NCBI RefSeq assembly: GCF_023715565.1
Contig: NZ_JAMBOJ010000023.1
Span: 1-64,000 of the forward strand
Reading direction: 5' to 3'
DNA: 64,000 nucleotides
Source: Cytobacillus firmus
GTDB lineage: Bacteria; Bacillota; Bacilli; Bacillales; Cytobacillaceae
Positions 41,670 to 50,520 of this stretch are shown one piece after another (the first letter of the stretch is position 1; each line of letters starts with the position of its first letter). The position numbers and the translations under genes are program-made. A model generated the notes under the pieces. That model saw only the letters and a program-made list of their open reading frames with translations. It had not been told where the DNA came from and did no database searches.

Positions 41670-41677
41670 GGGAAAGG

Positions 41678-41709
41678 TGCTGCCTGCAGAGTCAGGCAGC
41701 CTTTTTTGC
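41678..41709 (+). terminator. Intrinsic terminator
   Basis: GCTGCCTG and CAGGCAGC around CAGAGT, followed by C2T6. Confidence 0.85.
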
Positions 41710-41852
41710 ATTTCTATCATTACATGCAATAGTTCTTTCAATTTTCTGATGTTTTGTTGATTTCTTCAGAAGATGGTTGAGCCTATTCATTTAGTTATAT
41801 TAAATGGGAATAATAAAAATTATTGAACAATAAGCCAAAGTCATACATAATA

Positions 41853-41874
41853 TATATGAGCATATATTCATATA
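41853..41874 (+). promoter_or_regulatory. CzrA/SmtB-type operator
   Basis: TATATGAGCATATATTCATA is an imperfect inverted repeat of the ATATGA-n-TCATAT type bound by zinc-sensing ArsR-family repressors. It lies directly before the ribosome site of the zinc exporter gene, and a CzrA-like gene lies just beyond that gene. Confidence 0.65.
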
Positions 41875-41889
41875 AAGGGAGTGTATAGC

Positions 41890-42843
41890 ATGGGACACAG
41901 TCATGGGCACGGGCATGGACATGGGCATGGACATGGACATGGACATGGACATTCACATGATCACCATCACACTGGCAATAAAAAGGCGTTGATGTGGGCA
42001 TTTATTTTAATTGCTTTATTTATGATTGTAGAAGTGATTGGCGGGATATGGACTAACAGCCTTGCGCTGCTATCGGACGCCGGGCACATGCTGAGTGATG
42101 CAGCTGCGCTTGGTCTGAGTTTTCTTGCGATCAAAATAGGTGAAAAAAAGGCGACGAATTCAAAAACATTTGGCTATAAACGATTTGAAATTATTGCTGC
42201 TTCAATAAATGGCATTACCCTGCTCCTAATTTCTCTCTATATTTTCTATGAGGCCTATCACCGCATTCTTGAGCCGCCGGCAGTCCAAAGTATGGGGATG
42301 CTCGTGATTTCATCGGTCGGGTTGCTCGTCAATATTGCTGCAGCATTCATATTAATGAGCGGGGATAAGGATCACAACTTAAATGTAAGAAGCGCTTTTC
42401 TGCATGTTCTTGGTGACCTGCTTGGTTCTGTGGGAGCAATAGCTGCTGCCCTTTTAATTTATTTCTTCGGGTGGGGCATTGCCGACCCCATTGCAAGTAT
42501 AATAGTAGCTGTTCTCATTCTTGTAAGCGGATGGAGAGTGGCAAAAGAGTCTTTCCACATTTTAATGGAGGGGACACCTGCCCACCTGAACCCAGAGGAT
42601 ATTAAAAGTGCGCTCCTCGGACTTGCACATGTAAAAGACGTTCACGACCTTCATATTTGGACGATTACTTCCGGTTTTCCTTCTCTTAGCTGCCATCTTG
42701 TAATTGAAAATGAGGGAGGGCACGATGCGGTCCTTCATGCCGCTCAGTCTGTGCTGCATGATGAATATGGGATTGAGCATAGCACGATACAAGTGGAGGG
42801 AGAAAGAAAAGGCTGTCCCGGCCATAATGAAAGCTGCAATTAA
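41890..42843 (+). CDS. CDF-family zinc/cobalt exporter (CzcD-like)
   Basis: A 317-residue cation diffusion facilitator with six membrane segments. The N-terminus is a run of His-Gly repeats (residues 2-24) likely to bind zinc. The metal-site motifs LLSDAGHMLSDAAALG (segment II) and HVLGDLLGSVGA (segment V) carry the HxxxD pairs, and the C-terminal cytosolic domain has DLHIWTITSG. It should exchange Zn, Co or Cd for protons. The ATG at 41890 is used, with AAGGGAG upstream. It is convergent with the CzrA-like repressor gene. Confidence 0.92.
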   Translation: MGHSHGHGHGHGHGHGHGHGHSHDHHHTGNKKALMWAFILIALFMIVEVIGGIWTNSLALLSDAGHMLSDAAALGLSFLAIKIGEKKATNSKTFGYKRFEIIAASINGITLLLISLYIFYEAYHRILEPPAVQSMGMLVISSVGLLVNIAAAFILMSGDKDHNLNVRSAFLHVLGDLLGSVGAIAAALLIYFFGWGIADPIASIIVAVLILVSGWRVAKESFHILMEGTPAHLNPEDIKSALLGLAHVKDVHDLHIWTITSGFPSLSCHLVIENEGGHDAVLHAAQSVLHDEYGIEHSTIQVEGERKGCPGHNESCN

Positions 42844-42865
42844 TAAAGCCCTAAGGACAGCTTAT

Positions 42866-43183
42866 TCATGAATGCTGACTATGTTCAATAGCCTGATTCA
42901 ATAAACTTATAACATGTTCATCATCATGGCTGTAGAATAGAGTTGTTCCTTCACGGCGGAATTTTACCAGACGCAGATTTTTCAAAAAGCGAAGCTGGTG
43001 AGATACGGTAGACTGGAGCAAGGAAAGGTTTTCGGCAATTTCATTAACAGAGTATTCTCCGTGAAATAATAAGTGAAGAATTCTAAGTCTGGTTGGGTCG
43101 GATAGAGCTTTGAAGGTCTGTGAGACCATGAATAAAGTTTCTTCATCCAGGTCATCTGGGTACACCGATTTATTATCTGTCAT
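42866..43183 (-). CDS. czrA: ArsR-family zinc-sensing repressor (CzrA-like)
   Basis: A 105-residue winged-helix repressor ([53 protein letters not shown]). The alpha-5 zinc site is complete: D and H in HDDEHV and two histidines in AIEHSQH, the D-x-H...H-x-x-H pattern of staphylococcal CzrA. Zinc binding should release it from the operator at 41853 and switch on the CDF exporter. The ATG at 43183 follows GAGAGGTG; the frame starts three codons earlier at GTG. Confidence 0.9.
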   Translation of the reverse strand: MTDNKSVYPDDLDEETLFMVSQTFKALSDPTRLRILHLLFHGEYSVNEIAENLSLLQSTVSHQLRFLKNLRLVKFRREGTTLFYSHDDEHVISLLNQAIEHSQHS

Positions 43184-43228
43184 TTTATTCACCTCTCTTT
43201 TTCATTATAAGATTGTTTTTTATAAAAC

Positions 43229-43256
43229 GAAACCGCAGATATCTCTCTGCGGTTTC
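43229..43256 (-). terminator. Terminator of the secreted His-rich protein gene
   Basis: GAAACCGCAG and CTGCGGTTTC form a perfect 10-bp stem; minus-strand transcripts continue into TTTTAT. Confidence 0.8.
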
Positions 43257-43262
43257 AACTTT

Positions 43263-43904
43263 TTATTTTGTCTTTCTGATTTCCTTGTGAATTTCATCAA
43301 TCAGTTTTTTCATTTCAGCATGAATTTGTTCTTTATCAAGATTTAATTCTGTTTTTATATTTAACAGTGACTTTCCTTGTTCCCTCATCTGGATTATTTC
43401 ATCCAGATCCTTGTTTGCTGCTTTTGCCACGGCTGCACCTGAAACAAGGAAACGAAGTGGGACTCCTTTGTCAAGGTAAGTCTGCAGCACTTGAGGGGTT
43501 TTTCCGGAATACTCGGAGACCTTTTGCAGAACAGCTTCCTTATGCGTTTCAAGGAACTTTTCCATGTGATGGTGATGATGCTTTTTTATTTTCTCTATAT
43601 CCACCCCATACTGCTTTGCTGTTTTTTCCCAGGAGGAGTTATTTTCTTTATAAAAAGTCAATACCTCTGTAACCTGTTTATTTGAAAACTTCGCAATGTG
43701 GGCAGCTATGAAGATTTCTCTTTTCGTGAATCCTTGTTCCTGAAGGGATTTCATTAGGGGTTCATCAATAATTCTGTGATGGTGCTCATGTTTTTCCTGA
43801 TGTCCAGGTGATTTTTCACTTGGTGCTGTTTCGGCATTAACCGATAAAGTGCCACCAGCTAAAAAAAGGCAAAATAATATTCGCAGTAGAAATTTCTTAT
43901 TCAT
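43263..43904 (-). CDS. Secreted His-rich helical protein of unknown function
   Basis: A 213-residue precursor with a signal peptide (residues 1-24, VNA-ET). The mature part has two histidine clusters (HEHHHR near 40, HHHHH near 107). It also holds what looks like a duplicated helical module: IAAHIAKFSNKQVTEVLTFYKE...YGVDIEKIKK and VSGAAVAKAANKDLDEIIQMREQ...LNLDKEQIHAE. The family was not recognised. Placement beside the zinc exporter and CzrA, and divergently from a two-component system, suggests an extracytoplasmic metal- or stress-related role. The ATG at 43904 follows AAAGGAGCG. Confidence 0.7.
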   Translation of the reverse strand: MNKKFLLRILFCLFLAGGTLSVNAETAPSEKSPGHQEKHEHHHRIIDEPLMKSLQEQGFTKREIFIAAHIAKFSNKQVTEVLTFYKENNSSWEKTAKQYGVDIEKIKKHHHHHMEKFLETHKEAVLQKVSEYSGKTPQVLQTYLDKGVPLRFLVSGAAVAKAANKDLDEIIQMREQGKSLLNIKTELNLDKEQIHAEMKKLIDEIHKEIRKTK

Positions 43905-44083
43905 TTTTATTTCGCTCCTTTCAAAATAATAACTCGTATTTAGCATTTCCCAAGATATTGCAAAACAATAAAAAATCGGCCAACATTTTATAGAAAAAAC
44001 TATGGTCAGAGATATTAATTGTAAAAAAACACTCATTTCGATTACATTAAGAATAAAAGACTGTTCAGGGCGGTGAAGGGAAA

Positions 44084-44782
44084 ATGAAAATACTTGTTGT
44101 GGAAGATAATGAAAGTGTTTGTTCAATGCTGGAGATGTTCTTTATGAAAGAAGGGTATCAGGGTGTTTTTGTTCACGATGGCCAGCGGGGGTTTGAGCAT
44201 TTTAATAAAGAAAAATGGGACTTAATTATCGTCGATTGGATGCTTCCGATCATGGATGGAGTGACCCTCTGCCGTAAAATAAGAGAACTGAGCAAGGTTC
44301 CGATTATTATGCTGACGGCAAAAGACAGCGAATCCGATCAGGTTCTGGGCCTTGAAATGGGTGCCGATGATTATGTCACCAAGCCATTCAGCCCGCTGAC
44401 GCTGATGGCCAGGATAAAAGCCGTGACACGCAGATTTCAGGCTGAAGCAGGAACAGATGAACACCACTATGTTGCCAGTGAATCTTTCAAGATCAGTAAA
44501 GAATCCAGAGAGGCATACTATAATGGACAGCTATTAAAGAATTTGACTCCAAAAGAATTTGACTTGCTGTATTATCTTGTAAAACATCCCAAACAGGTTT
44601 TTACAAGAGAGCAGCTGCTCGATAGTGTATGGGGTTATCAGTTTTATGGAGATGAAAGAACTGTGGATGTTCATATAAAAAGGCTTCGGAAAAAAATAGG
44701 CACGGATGAGCAGCCTTTTATTCATACAGTATGGGGTGTGGGTTATAAATTCGATGAAACGGCAGCGGAAAATGAAGGTTAA
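44084..44782 (+). CDS. OmpR/PhoB-family response regulator
   Basis: A 232-residue regulator: receiver domain with acceptor aspartate in LIIVDWMLPIMDG (near 52) and lysine in DDYVTKPFSPL, and a C-terminal winged helix (LTPKEFDLLYYLVKHPKQVFTREQLLDSVWGY...RTVDVHIKRLRKKIG). It overlaps the kinase gene by 11 nt. It is transcribed divergently from the secreted His-rich gene, a likely target. Confidence 0.92.
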   Translation: MKILVVEDNESVCSMLEMFFMKEGYQGVFVHDGQRGFEHFNKEKWDLIIVDWMLPIMDGVTLCRKIRELSKVPIIMLTAKDSESDQVLGLEMGADDYVTKPFSPLTLMARIKAVTRRFQAEAGTDEHHYVASESFKISKESREAYYNGQLLKNLTPKEFDLLYYLVKHPKQVFTREQLLDSVWGYQFYGDERTVDVHIKRLRKKIGTDEQPFIHTVWGVGYKFDETAAENEG

Positions 44783-46181
44783 GTATTTTTATCAGCTGCT
44801 GATCAGTCATGTCAGCATCCTAATCCTGGCATTCCTGTTATTAAGCCTTCTATTCTCCCAGTTTGTCGAGAATTATATTTTTGAAAATAAAGTGGAAGAG
44901 CTCGATTCCTATGGTGAGCAGATCCTGACAGATATAACAGTCAGGATAGAGGGGGATGAGCAATTTCTGACAGAATATAGCCAGCTGCTTGATGCGAGAA
45001 ATATCAAATATATTCTCTTTGATCATAAAGGGAGGGTCTTGTACCCTGAACTTAAATCGGATCCGATGATTCAGCTGACTAAATCCGAGTGGGCAGAAAT
45101 TTCGAAAGGAAAAAAAGTAACTGTAAAGCATGATATAGAACGTTTCGGCCAGGAGGTAACATTGGTTGCCCTGCCATATATGCAGGGGGGCAATCTTGTT
45201 GGCGGAGTTTTACTTCTGTCCCCAATAACAGGTGCTATGGAGGTTGTCAGCCAATTAAATCGATTTTTATTATATACCATTTTTATTTCACTCTCAGCGA
45301 CCATCCTTTTAAGTCTGGTTCTCTCTAAAAATCTGATCAGGAGAATAATGGATCTTAGGAATGCTGCCTCTATGATTTCATCCGGGAACTACGATATCAA
45401 TGTTCCTTATACCTATATGGACGAAATTGGGGAATTGGCCAAAGATTTTAATGAAATGGCAGCAAGACTTAGGGAATCCAATGAAGAAATCAGAATACTG
45501 GAAAATAGAAGAAGGAAATTCATCGCTGATGTATCGCACGAGCTTCGGACTCCATTGACCACTATCAGCGGTTTGGCTGAAGGTATTAAGGGAGGTCTGA
45601 TCCCGGAGGAGGAAACAGAAAAAGGGATGATCCTGATAGATAGGGAAGCAAAGAGGCTTATTCGGCTGGTGAATGAAAATCTGGATTATGAGAAGATTCG
45701 TTCCAATCAGCTACAGCTGCATAAAATGGATATTGATCTCATGGAAGCATTTGAAATTGTAAAGGAACAATTGGAAATTCAGGCAGAGGAAAAAGGTAAC
45801 GGGATTTATATAGAGGCTGAAGAAGGGGTTTCGGTGTATGCGGACTATGACCGGCTGATTCAGATTCTGGTGAATATTGTAAAGAACAGCATTCAATTCA
45901 CCGAGCATGGCTCCATATTTTTAAGAGGCAAAGAAGATACCGATGAGACATTGATTATAATAGAAGATACGGGTATAGGCATCGACCCGAAAGAAATTGA
46001 GTCGATCTGGCTGCGGTTTTATAAAGCTGATTTATCCAGGACCAATCATTCATTTGGTGAATTTGGCATTGGCCTTTCCATTGTTAAACAGCTAGTTCAG
46101 CTCCACAACGGAGAAATTACTGTCAACAGTGAAAAAGGTGCAGGGACCAAATTTACGATTAGATTTCCGCGGGAGCAATAA
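44772..46181 (+). CDS. HAMP-containing sensor histidine kinase
   Basis: A 469-residue membrane kinase with segments at about 8-30 and 163-187, enclosing a ~130-residue extracellular sensor. Then come HAMP, HisKA with the histidine in ADVSHELRTPLTTISG (near 257), N-box IVKNSIQFT, and G-boxes DTGIGI and FGIGLSIV. It is the partner of the overlapping response regulator. The ATG at 44772 is chosen by this overlap. The signal is unknown. Confidence 0.92.
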   Translation: MKVKYFYQLLISHVSILILAFLLLSLLFSQFVENYIFENKVEELDSYGEQILTDITVRIEGDEQFLTEYSQLLDARNIKYILFDHKGRVLYPELKSDPMIQLTKSEWAEISKGKKVTVKHDIERFGQEVTLVALPYMQGGNLVGGVLLLSPITGAMEVVSQLNRFLLYTIFISLSATILLSLVLSKNLIRRIMDLRNAASMISSGNYDINVPYTYMDEIGELAKDFNEMAARLRESNEEIRILENRRRKFIADVSHELRTPLTTISGLAEGIKGGLIPEEETEKGMILIDREAKRLIRLVNENLDYEKIRSNQLQLHKMDIDLMEAFEIVKEQLEIQAEEKGNGIYIEAEEGVSVYADYDRLIQILVNIVKNSIQFTEHGSIFLRGKEDTDETLIIIEDTGIGIDPKEIESIWLRFYKADLSRTNHSFGEFGIGLSIVKQLVQLHNGEITVNSEKGAGTKFTIRFPREQ

Positions 46182-46189
46182 GAACAAAT

Positions 46190-46222
46190 AAAAGGAACAG
46201 CCTTCTAATGGGCTGTTCCTTG
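46190..46222. terminator. Bidirectional terminator
   Basis: AAGGAACAGCC and GGGCTGTTCCTT pair around TTCTAAT between convergent genes. Confidence 0.85.
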
Positions 46223-46228
46223 GTCTAT

Positions 46229-47584
46229 TTAAGACAATACTTCTGATTCAGTAAAGGGCATTTTTTTTGCAGGTGCCGGCTCTTCTGTTTCAGGTACTGC
46301 TGTAACTTCAAGATACTTAATATGGTGCTCTTCCATATCCAGAATTTTAAATCGATATTTTTCGTGCTCGATTATATCACCTTGTTTGGCTTCGTAATTC
46401 TCAGTCAATATCCATCCGCCAATTGTATCAACATCTTCATCATTAATACCGGTACCCAGCAAGTCATTGACTTCGCTGACGAGAACTTTTGAATCGATGA
46501 TATATTGGCCTTCCTGCGTACTCCGGACCATCGGTACTTCATCCATGTCGAACTCATCACGGATCTCGCCGACAATCTCTTCAATTATATCCTCAACAGT
46601 CACTAACCCCGAGGTACCGCCGTATTCATCCATTAAGATGGCCATGTGTATGCGTTCTTTTTGCATTTTTAGAAGAAGCTCATGGATAGGTATGCTGTCA
46701 ATGACCCGGATAATGGGACGAATGTAAGATTCAAGCGTGCTTGATGATAATTCCCGGTTCATAATTAGATCTGTCATGACTTCTTTAATGTTGACCATGC
46801 CAATGATATGATCCTTATCTCCATCTATAATGGGGTATCGAGTAAATTTCTCTTCCTGAACGGTTTGCAGAAAGTCTTCAAGTGTATCATCTTTTGAGAG
46901 AGAAACAATTTCAGTACGCGGAACCATGATTTCTTTCGCGATCCGATTATCGAATTCAAAGATTTTATTTACATACTTAAACTCAGATTGGTTAATTTCG
47001 CCGCTTTCATAGCTTTCTGATAAAATAATGCGAAGTTCTTCTTCAGAATGCGCTAAATCGTGTTCAGAAGCAGGCTTTAAGCCAAACATGCTGGTCAATA
47101 GGCGGGCAGAACCGTTCAACGCCCAAATGATTGGATACATAACCCGGTAAAACCAGATTAAAGGACGTGTTGTTAAAAGTGTTACCGCTTCTGCTTTTTG
47201 TATCGCCAGAGTCTTTGGGGCCAATTCTCCTACAACTACATGCAGGAAGGTGATAAAAGCAAAAGCAATGGTGAATGAGATAACATGTGAAATGGATGAC
47301 GGCATACCGAAACTATTTATCACCGGACGCAGCAGGTGTTCAATTGTCGGTTCACCCAGCCAGCCAAGACCAAGTGCTGTAATGGTAATTCCCAGCTGGC
47401 AGGCTGAAAGGTATTCATCCAAATTCGAAATCACTTTCTTCGCAGCAATTGCATTTTTATTGCCTTCTTCAATTAGCTGATCAATTCTGGAACTTCGTAT
47501 TTTAACAATGGCAAATTCCGAAGTAACGAAAAAAGCCGTTAAAGCAATTAAAATGGCTATAAAAACCAAGTTTAATATGTCCAA
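46229..47584 (-). CDS. yhdP: CNNM/CorC-type hemolysin-family membrane protein (YhdP-like)
   Basis: A 451-residue protein: an N-terminal DUF21 membrane domain with about four segments (TAFFVTSEFAIVKIRSSRIDQL...), two CBS domains (about 205-330; [14 protein letters not shown] and HMAILMDEYGGTSGLVTVEDIIEEIVGEI) and a C-terminal CorC_HlyC domain. Bacterial members act in magnesium efflux or homeostasis; the name hemolysin is historical. Translation starts at TTG with AAGGGG close by; a perfect AGGAGGTG lies further up beyond a hairpin. A close paralogue follows at 48342. Confidence 0.88.
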   Translation of the reverse strand: MDILNLVFIAILIALTAFFVTSEFAIVKIRSSRIDQLIEEGNKNAIAAKKVISNLDEYLSACQLGITITALGLGWLGEPTIEHLLRPVINSFGMPSSISHVISFTIAFAFITFLHVVVGELAPKTLAIQKAEAVTLLTTRPLIWFYRVMYPIIWALNGSARLLTSMFGLKPASEHDLAHSEEELRIILSESYESGEINQSEFKYVNKIFEFDNRIAKEIMVPRTEIVSLSKDDTLEDFLQTVQEEKFTRYPIIDGDKDHIIGMVNIKEVMTDLIMNRELSSSTLESYIRPIIRVIDSIPIHELLLKMQKERIHMAILMDEYGGTSGLVTVEDIIEEIVGEIRDEFDMDEVPMVRSTQEGQYIIDSKVLVSEVNDLLGTGINDEDVDTIGGWILTENYEAKQGDIIEHEKYRFKILDMEEHHIKYLEVTAVPETEEPAPAKKMPFTESEVLS

Positions 47585-47593
47585 ATAAGTTCC

Positions 47594-47629
47594 CCTTATC
47601 CCGCCTGAACGGGCAGGGTGTCACCTCCT
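47594..47629 (-). promoter_or_regulatory. Leader hairpin between a perfect SD and the start (yhdP-like)
   Basis: On the minus strand AGGAGGTG is followed by a hairpin CCTGCC/GGCGGG, then AAGGGGAAC and the TTG start. The paralogue at 49634 has the same order: GGAGGTGG, hairpin, start. Confidence 0.4.
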
Positions 47630-47648
47630 GATTTTGTGAAAAATGGGA

Positions 47649-48070
47649 TTAGCTTGTTAAGCCGGAAAGGGAACGGAGCAATGCAGTACTTTCGGCAGTC
47701 AGCTTTCTGGAGAAGCCATCTTTCTGCTCCTCATCCATTGTATTGATGAGGGGCATGAGCACAGCTATTTCCTGTTGCAGTTGTTTCATCTGTAATCTGA
47801 CTGCGTTGATGTGCTTTTCAACTTCCCCTGTCTGAATCTCCCTTTTCGTTTTCATTTCTAGTTTTCTCTTAATCTCTTCAAGCGGAAGATGCAGTATTTT
47901 GCATTCTTCAATAAATCTTAGATCAGACAATACTTCTTCTGAATATATGCGATAATTTGATTTTGAGCGTTTCGCTTTTATTAGGCCAATGCTAGTGTAG
48001 TAGTCAATCGTTCTTTTTGAAACGTTAGCAATATTGGCTAATTCGCCGATACGATAGTAAGCCCCATCAT
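47649..48070 (-). pseudogene. MerR-family regulator, frameshifted at codon 3
   Basis: Two ATG codons (48070, 48067) follow a perfect AGAGGTGAT site, but this frame stops after nine codons. One base over, a full MerR protein reads YYRIGELANIANVSKRTIDYY...NYRIYSEEVLSDLRFIEECKILHLP..., continuing to 47649. One additional G in the GGGG run at 48062-48065 would join them as MMGAYYRIGEL. The CueR metal-binding cysteines are absent from the C-terminus. It corresponds by position to the MerR gene between yhdP and yhdT in B. subtilis. True frameshift or sequence error. Confidence 0.75.
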
Positions 48071-48341
48071 ATCACCTCTGCTTTGAATACTTATATCTCC
48101 ATAATAATGCTTTACAACAAGAGATATAGTTAGAACCAATTATACGTTAGCGGAAACCATACAGTCAAACGTAGCAGTTTGGAAAAAAGGATTACATTTA
48201 TTTTATGAAATTATTCATAAAATATGAAGTAAAAAGATTCAAAAAAAATAAAAAAATTTATAGAAGCATAAAAGTTAAAGCTTAAGCGTGTTTTAGCAGA
48301 AAAAAACCAGAAGCAAACTGTGCTCCTGGTCTTTAAGTAAT
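48071..48341. other. AT-rich intergenic region
   Basis: A 271-bp, very A-rich stretch upstream of the MerR gene with no recognised repeat or promoter; a hairpin at its left end is the terminator of the downstream paralogue. Confidence 0.4.
48308..48333 (-). terminator. Intrinsic terminator
   Basis: On the minus strand ACCAGGAGCA and TGCTTCTGGT pair (one wobble) around CAGTT, followed by T7. Confidence 0.8.
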
Positions 48342-49634
48342 TTATATTTTCACAACTTCAATATAAGAAATGTGGTGTCCATCCATTTCTTTAATAATAA
48401 ATTTGTATCCCTCTTCTTCAATAATGTCACCCTGAGCAACATCGTATTTCTGCGTCATGATCCAGCCGCCGATTGTATCCACCTCATTATCAGATAAAGT
48501 TGTTCCCAGGAGATCATTAGCTTCTGTAATCAGCAGTTTTGCATCAAGGATATAATGGTTTTCCGCTGACTTTTGAACAAGCGGAAGCTCATCGGCATCA
48601 AATTCGTCCCGGATTTCACCAACGATTTCTTCCAGGATATCTTCTGCTGTGACCAATCCAGCGGTTCCGCCGTATTCATCAAGGAGAATCGCCATATGTG
48701 AACGCTCCTTTTGCATTCTAAGGAGTAAATCGTGAATAGGGATGGTTTCAATGACCCTGATGACAGGTTTAATATATCGCCTTAAAGGGCGTTCTTCTTC
48801 ACATTTTTTTCTTACACAGTCAGTTAAGATTTCCTTAACATTAATGATCCCGAGAATATTATCTTTATCGCCAGCCGTTACCGGATAGCGGGTATATCGC
48901 TCATTTAAGATGAGATTGAGAGTTTCTGCCAGTGATGAATCTTCCGGGAAGGTAACAATCTCGGTCCGCGGAACCATAATCTCTTTGGCGATTCTATTGT
49001 CAAACTCGAATATCCGATCAACATACTGGTATTCGGATGGATTAATTTCACCGCTCTTTAAACTTTCAGACAGGATAATTCGAAGCTCTTCCTCTGAATG
49101 GGCCATCTCACTCTCTGAAACCGGCTTCAGTCCAAATAATCCGGTAACCACTCTCGCTGAACTATTTAAAATCCAAATGAACGGATACATAATTCTATAA
49201 AACAAAATTAATGGCTTTGAAAAAGATAAAGTTATGGCCTCTGCTTTTTGAATGGCAAAGGTTTTAGGCGCAAGCTCTCCAATGACCACGTGGAGAAATG
49301 TCACTACAGCAAAAGCAATAATAAAGGAGAGGAAATGAGTTAAGGAAGCCTTCAAGTTGAAACTTTCAAATACAGGATGAAGCAGTCGCTCAATAGTCGG
49401 TTCACCCAACCAGCCAAGGCCCAGTGCGGTGATTGTGATTCCAAGCTGACAGGCAGATAAATACTCATCCAGACTGCTGATCACTTGTTTTGCAGTACGG
49501 GCATTAGGATTTCCCTCCAGCACAAGCTGATCAATTCTTGATGTTCGCACTTTTACAATGGCGAATTCAGATGCAACAAAGAAAGCAGTTAATGCAATTA
49601 ATAAAAATAACAGGAACAGGTTTAGGGTGATCAT
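48342..49634 (-). CDS. yhdT: CNNM/CorC-type hemolysin-family membrane protein (YhdT-like)
   Basis: A 430-residue paralogue of the protein at 46229, colinear along its whole length: DUF21 membrane domain ([22 protein letters not shown]), CBS pair ([44 protein letters not shown]) and CorC_HlyC domain. It lacks the short C-terminal extension of the first copy. The two flank the MerR gene, as yhdP and yhdT flank cueR in B. subtilis. The ATG at 49634 is used. Probably involved in magnesium or other divalent cation homeostasis. Confidence 0.88.
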   Translation of the reverse strand: MITLNLFLLFLLIALTAFFVASEFAIVKVRTSRIDQLVLEGNPNARTAKQVISSLDEYLSACQLGITITALGLGWLGEPTIERLLHPVFESFNLKASLTHFLSFIIAFAVVTFLHVVIGELAPKTFAIQKAEAITLSFSKPLILFYRIMYPFIWILNSSARVVTGLFGLKPVSESEMAHSEEELRIILSESLKSGEINPSEYQYVDRIFEFDNRIAKEIMVPRTEIVTFPEDSSLAETLNLILNERYTRYPVTAGDKDNILGIINVKEILTDCVRKKCEEERPLRRYIKPVIRVIETIPIHDLLLRMQKERSHMAILLDEYGGTAGLVTAEDILEEIVGEIRDEFDADELPLVQKSAENHYILDAKLLITEANDLLGTTLSDNEVDTIGGWIMTQKYDVAQGDIIEEEGYKFIIKEMDGHHISYIEVVKI

Positions 49635-49680
49635 ATATAACCCTTACACTAAATGAAAGGGTCCTCCACCTCCTTTATAA
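49635..49680 (-). promoter_or_regulatory. Leader hairpin between a perfect SD and the start (yhdT-like)
   Basis: On the minus strand AAAGGAGGTGG is separated from the ATG by about 35 nt, of which ACCCTT...AAGGGT can fold into a 6-bp hairpin that brings the ribosome site near the start. The arrangement parallels that of the paralogue. Confidence 0.42.
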
Positions 49681-49812
49681 TATGTACTTTTCCCATATTC
49701 ATAAATTTTACAAATAAACCATGAATAAAGGATTTATTTTATATGAAATACCCTGAATTAAGAGATGTAATCAGGAAAAATAAATTATGCTGTCCGGAAT
49801 GCTGGGCAAAAT

Positions 49813-49835
49813 AAAAAGCCTGAGCACAGGCTTTT
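49813..49835 (-). terminator. Intrinsic terminator
   Basis: AAAAAGCCTG and CAGGCTTTTT around AGCA. Confidence 0.82.
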
Positions 49836-49838
49836 TAT

Positions 49839-50381
49839 TTAAACACTCCATTCTCTTGCCAGAAGTCCGTATACTGCTAGATCGTGATATCGATTATATA
49901 GATACTCACCATCCCGGATGATTCCTTCCTGTCTAAAACCAAGCCGTTCAGGGATCGCGCGGCTTTTTCCATTACTGGTACCGCAGCGGATTTCAATGCG
50001 GTTCAGTTTTAAATCAAAAAAGGCATAATTGATCATGGCCTGCACGCTCCGAGTCATTATTCCATTTCCCTCAAACCCTTTTGCAAGGTAGTAGCCAATG
50101 CTGGTTTGTCTGTTGTTCCAGTCGATCTGGTGAAAACCAATAGAGCCTGCAAGTTTTCCCTGATAACGGATTCCTGCATTAAATCCGTTATTATCGGCAA
50201 ACTGCTTCAGCCATATAGGAATGATTGAATGATACTGGACAGGTGATGCCATATTATCTACCCATGGAAGCCACTCTCTTAAGTGGGTGCGGTTTCTGTC
50301 CACCAAGTCGAAAAGCTCTTCTGAATGATGAAGCTGGAACAATTGTAATTCTATTTCTTCATCTACCTTTAATGAAAACAA
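49839..50381 (-). CDS. GNAT acetyltransferase, RimJ/RimL (YdaF) type
   Basis: A 180-residue N-acetyltransferase of the ribosomal-protein-serine acetyltransferase type (RTHLREWLPWVDN near 30, GSIGFHQIDWNNRQTSIGYYLAKGFEGNGIMTRSVQAMINYAF with the acetyl-CoA loop near 100, IPERLGFRQEGIIRDGEYLYNRYHDLAVYGLL at the end). The TTG at 50381 is chosen because GGAGG lies 8 nt upstream; ATG codons further up have no ribosome site. The acceptor is unknown. Confidence 0.85.
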   Translation of the reverse strand: MFSLKVDEEIELQLFQLHHSEELFDLVDRNRTHLREWLPWVDNMASPVQYHSIIPIWLKQFADNNGFNAGIRYQGKLAGSIGFHQIDWNNRQTSIGYYLAKGFEGNGIMTRSVQAMINYAFFDLKLNRIEIRCGTSNGKSRAIPERLGFRQEGIIRDGEYLYNRYHDLAVYGLLAREWSV

Positions 50382-50490
50382 GTGACAAGCCTCCTTCAAT
50401 AAAATGCAAATAATATTAATCATAATTTGGAAAAAAATAAAAGTATATGATTTTTTGGTAATATAATTTAGGCATCTTTGCTTGAAAGAT

Positions 50491-50520
50491 AAAAAAGCTG
50501 CTCCCGGTTCGGAGTCAGCT
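50491..50520 (-). terminator. Intrinsic terminator overlapping the kinase stop
   Basis: On the minus strand AGCTGACTCC and GGGAGCAGCT pair with one mismatch, followed by T6. Confidence 0.7.

Noticed and set aside
41890-41962. Tandem repeat of GGGCATGGACAT units, possible microsatellite or CRISPR-like array
   Set aside because: It encodes the His-Gly N-terminus of the CDF exporter, a known feature of that family.
46229-49634. Virulence meaning of hemolysin-family annotation
   Set aside because: The DUF21-CBS-CorC architecture is of cation-homeostasis proteins; nothing in the sequence supports toxin activity.
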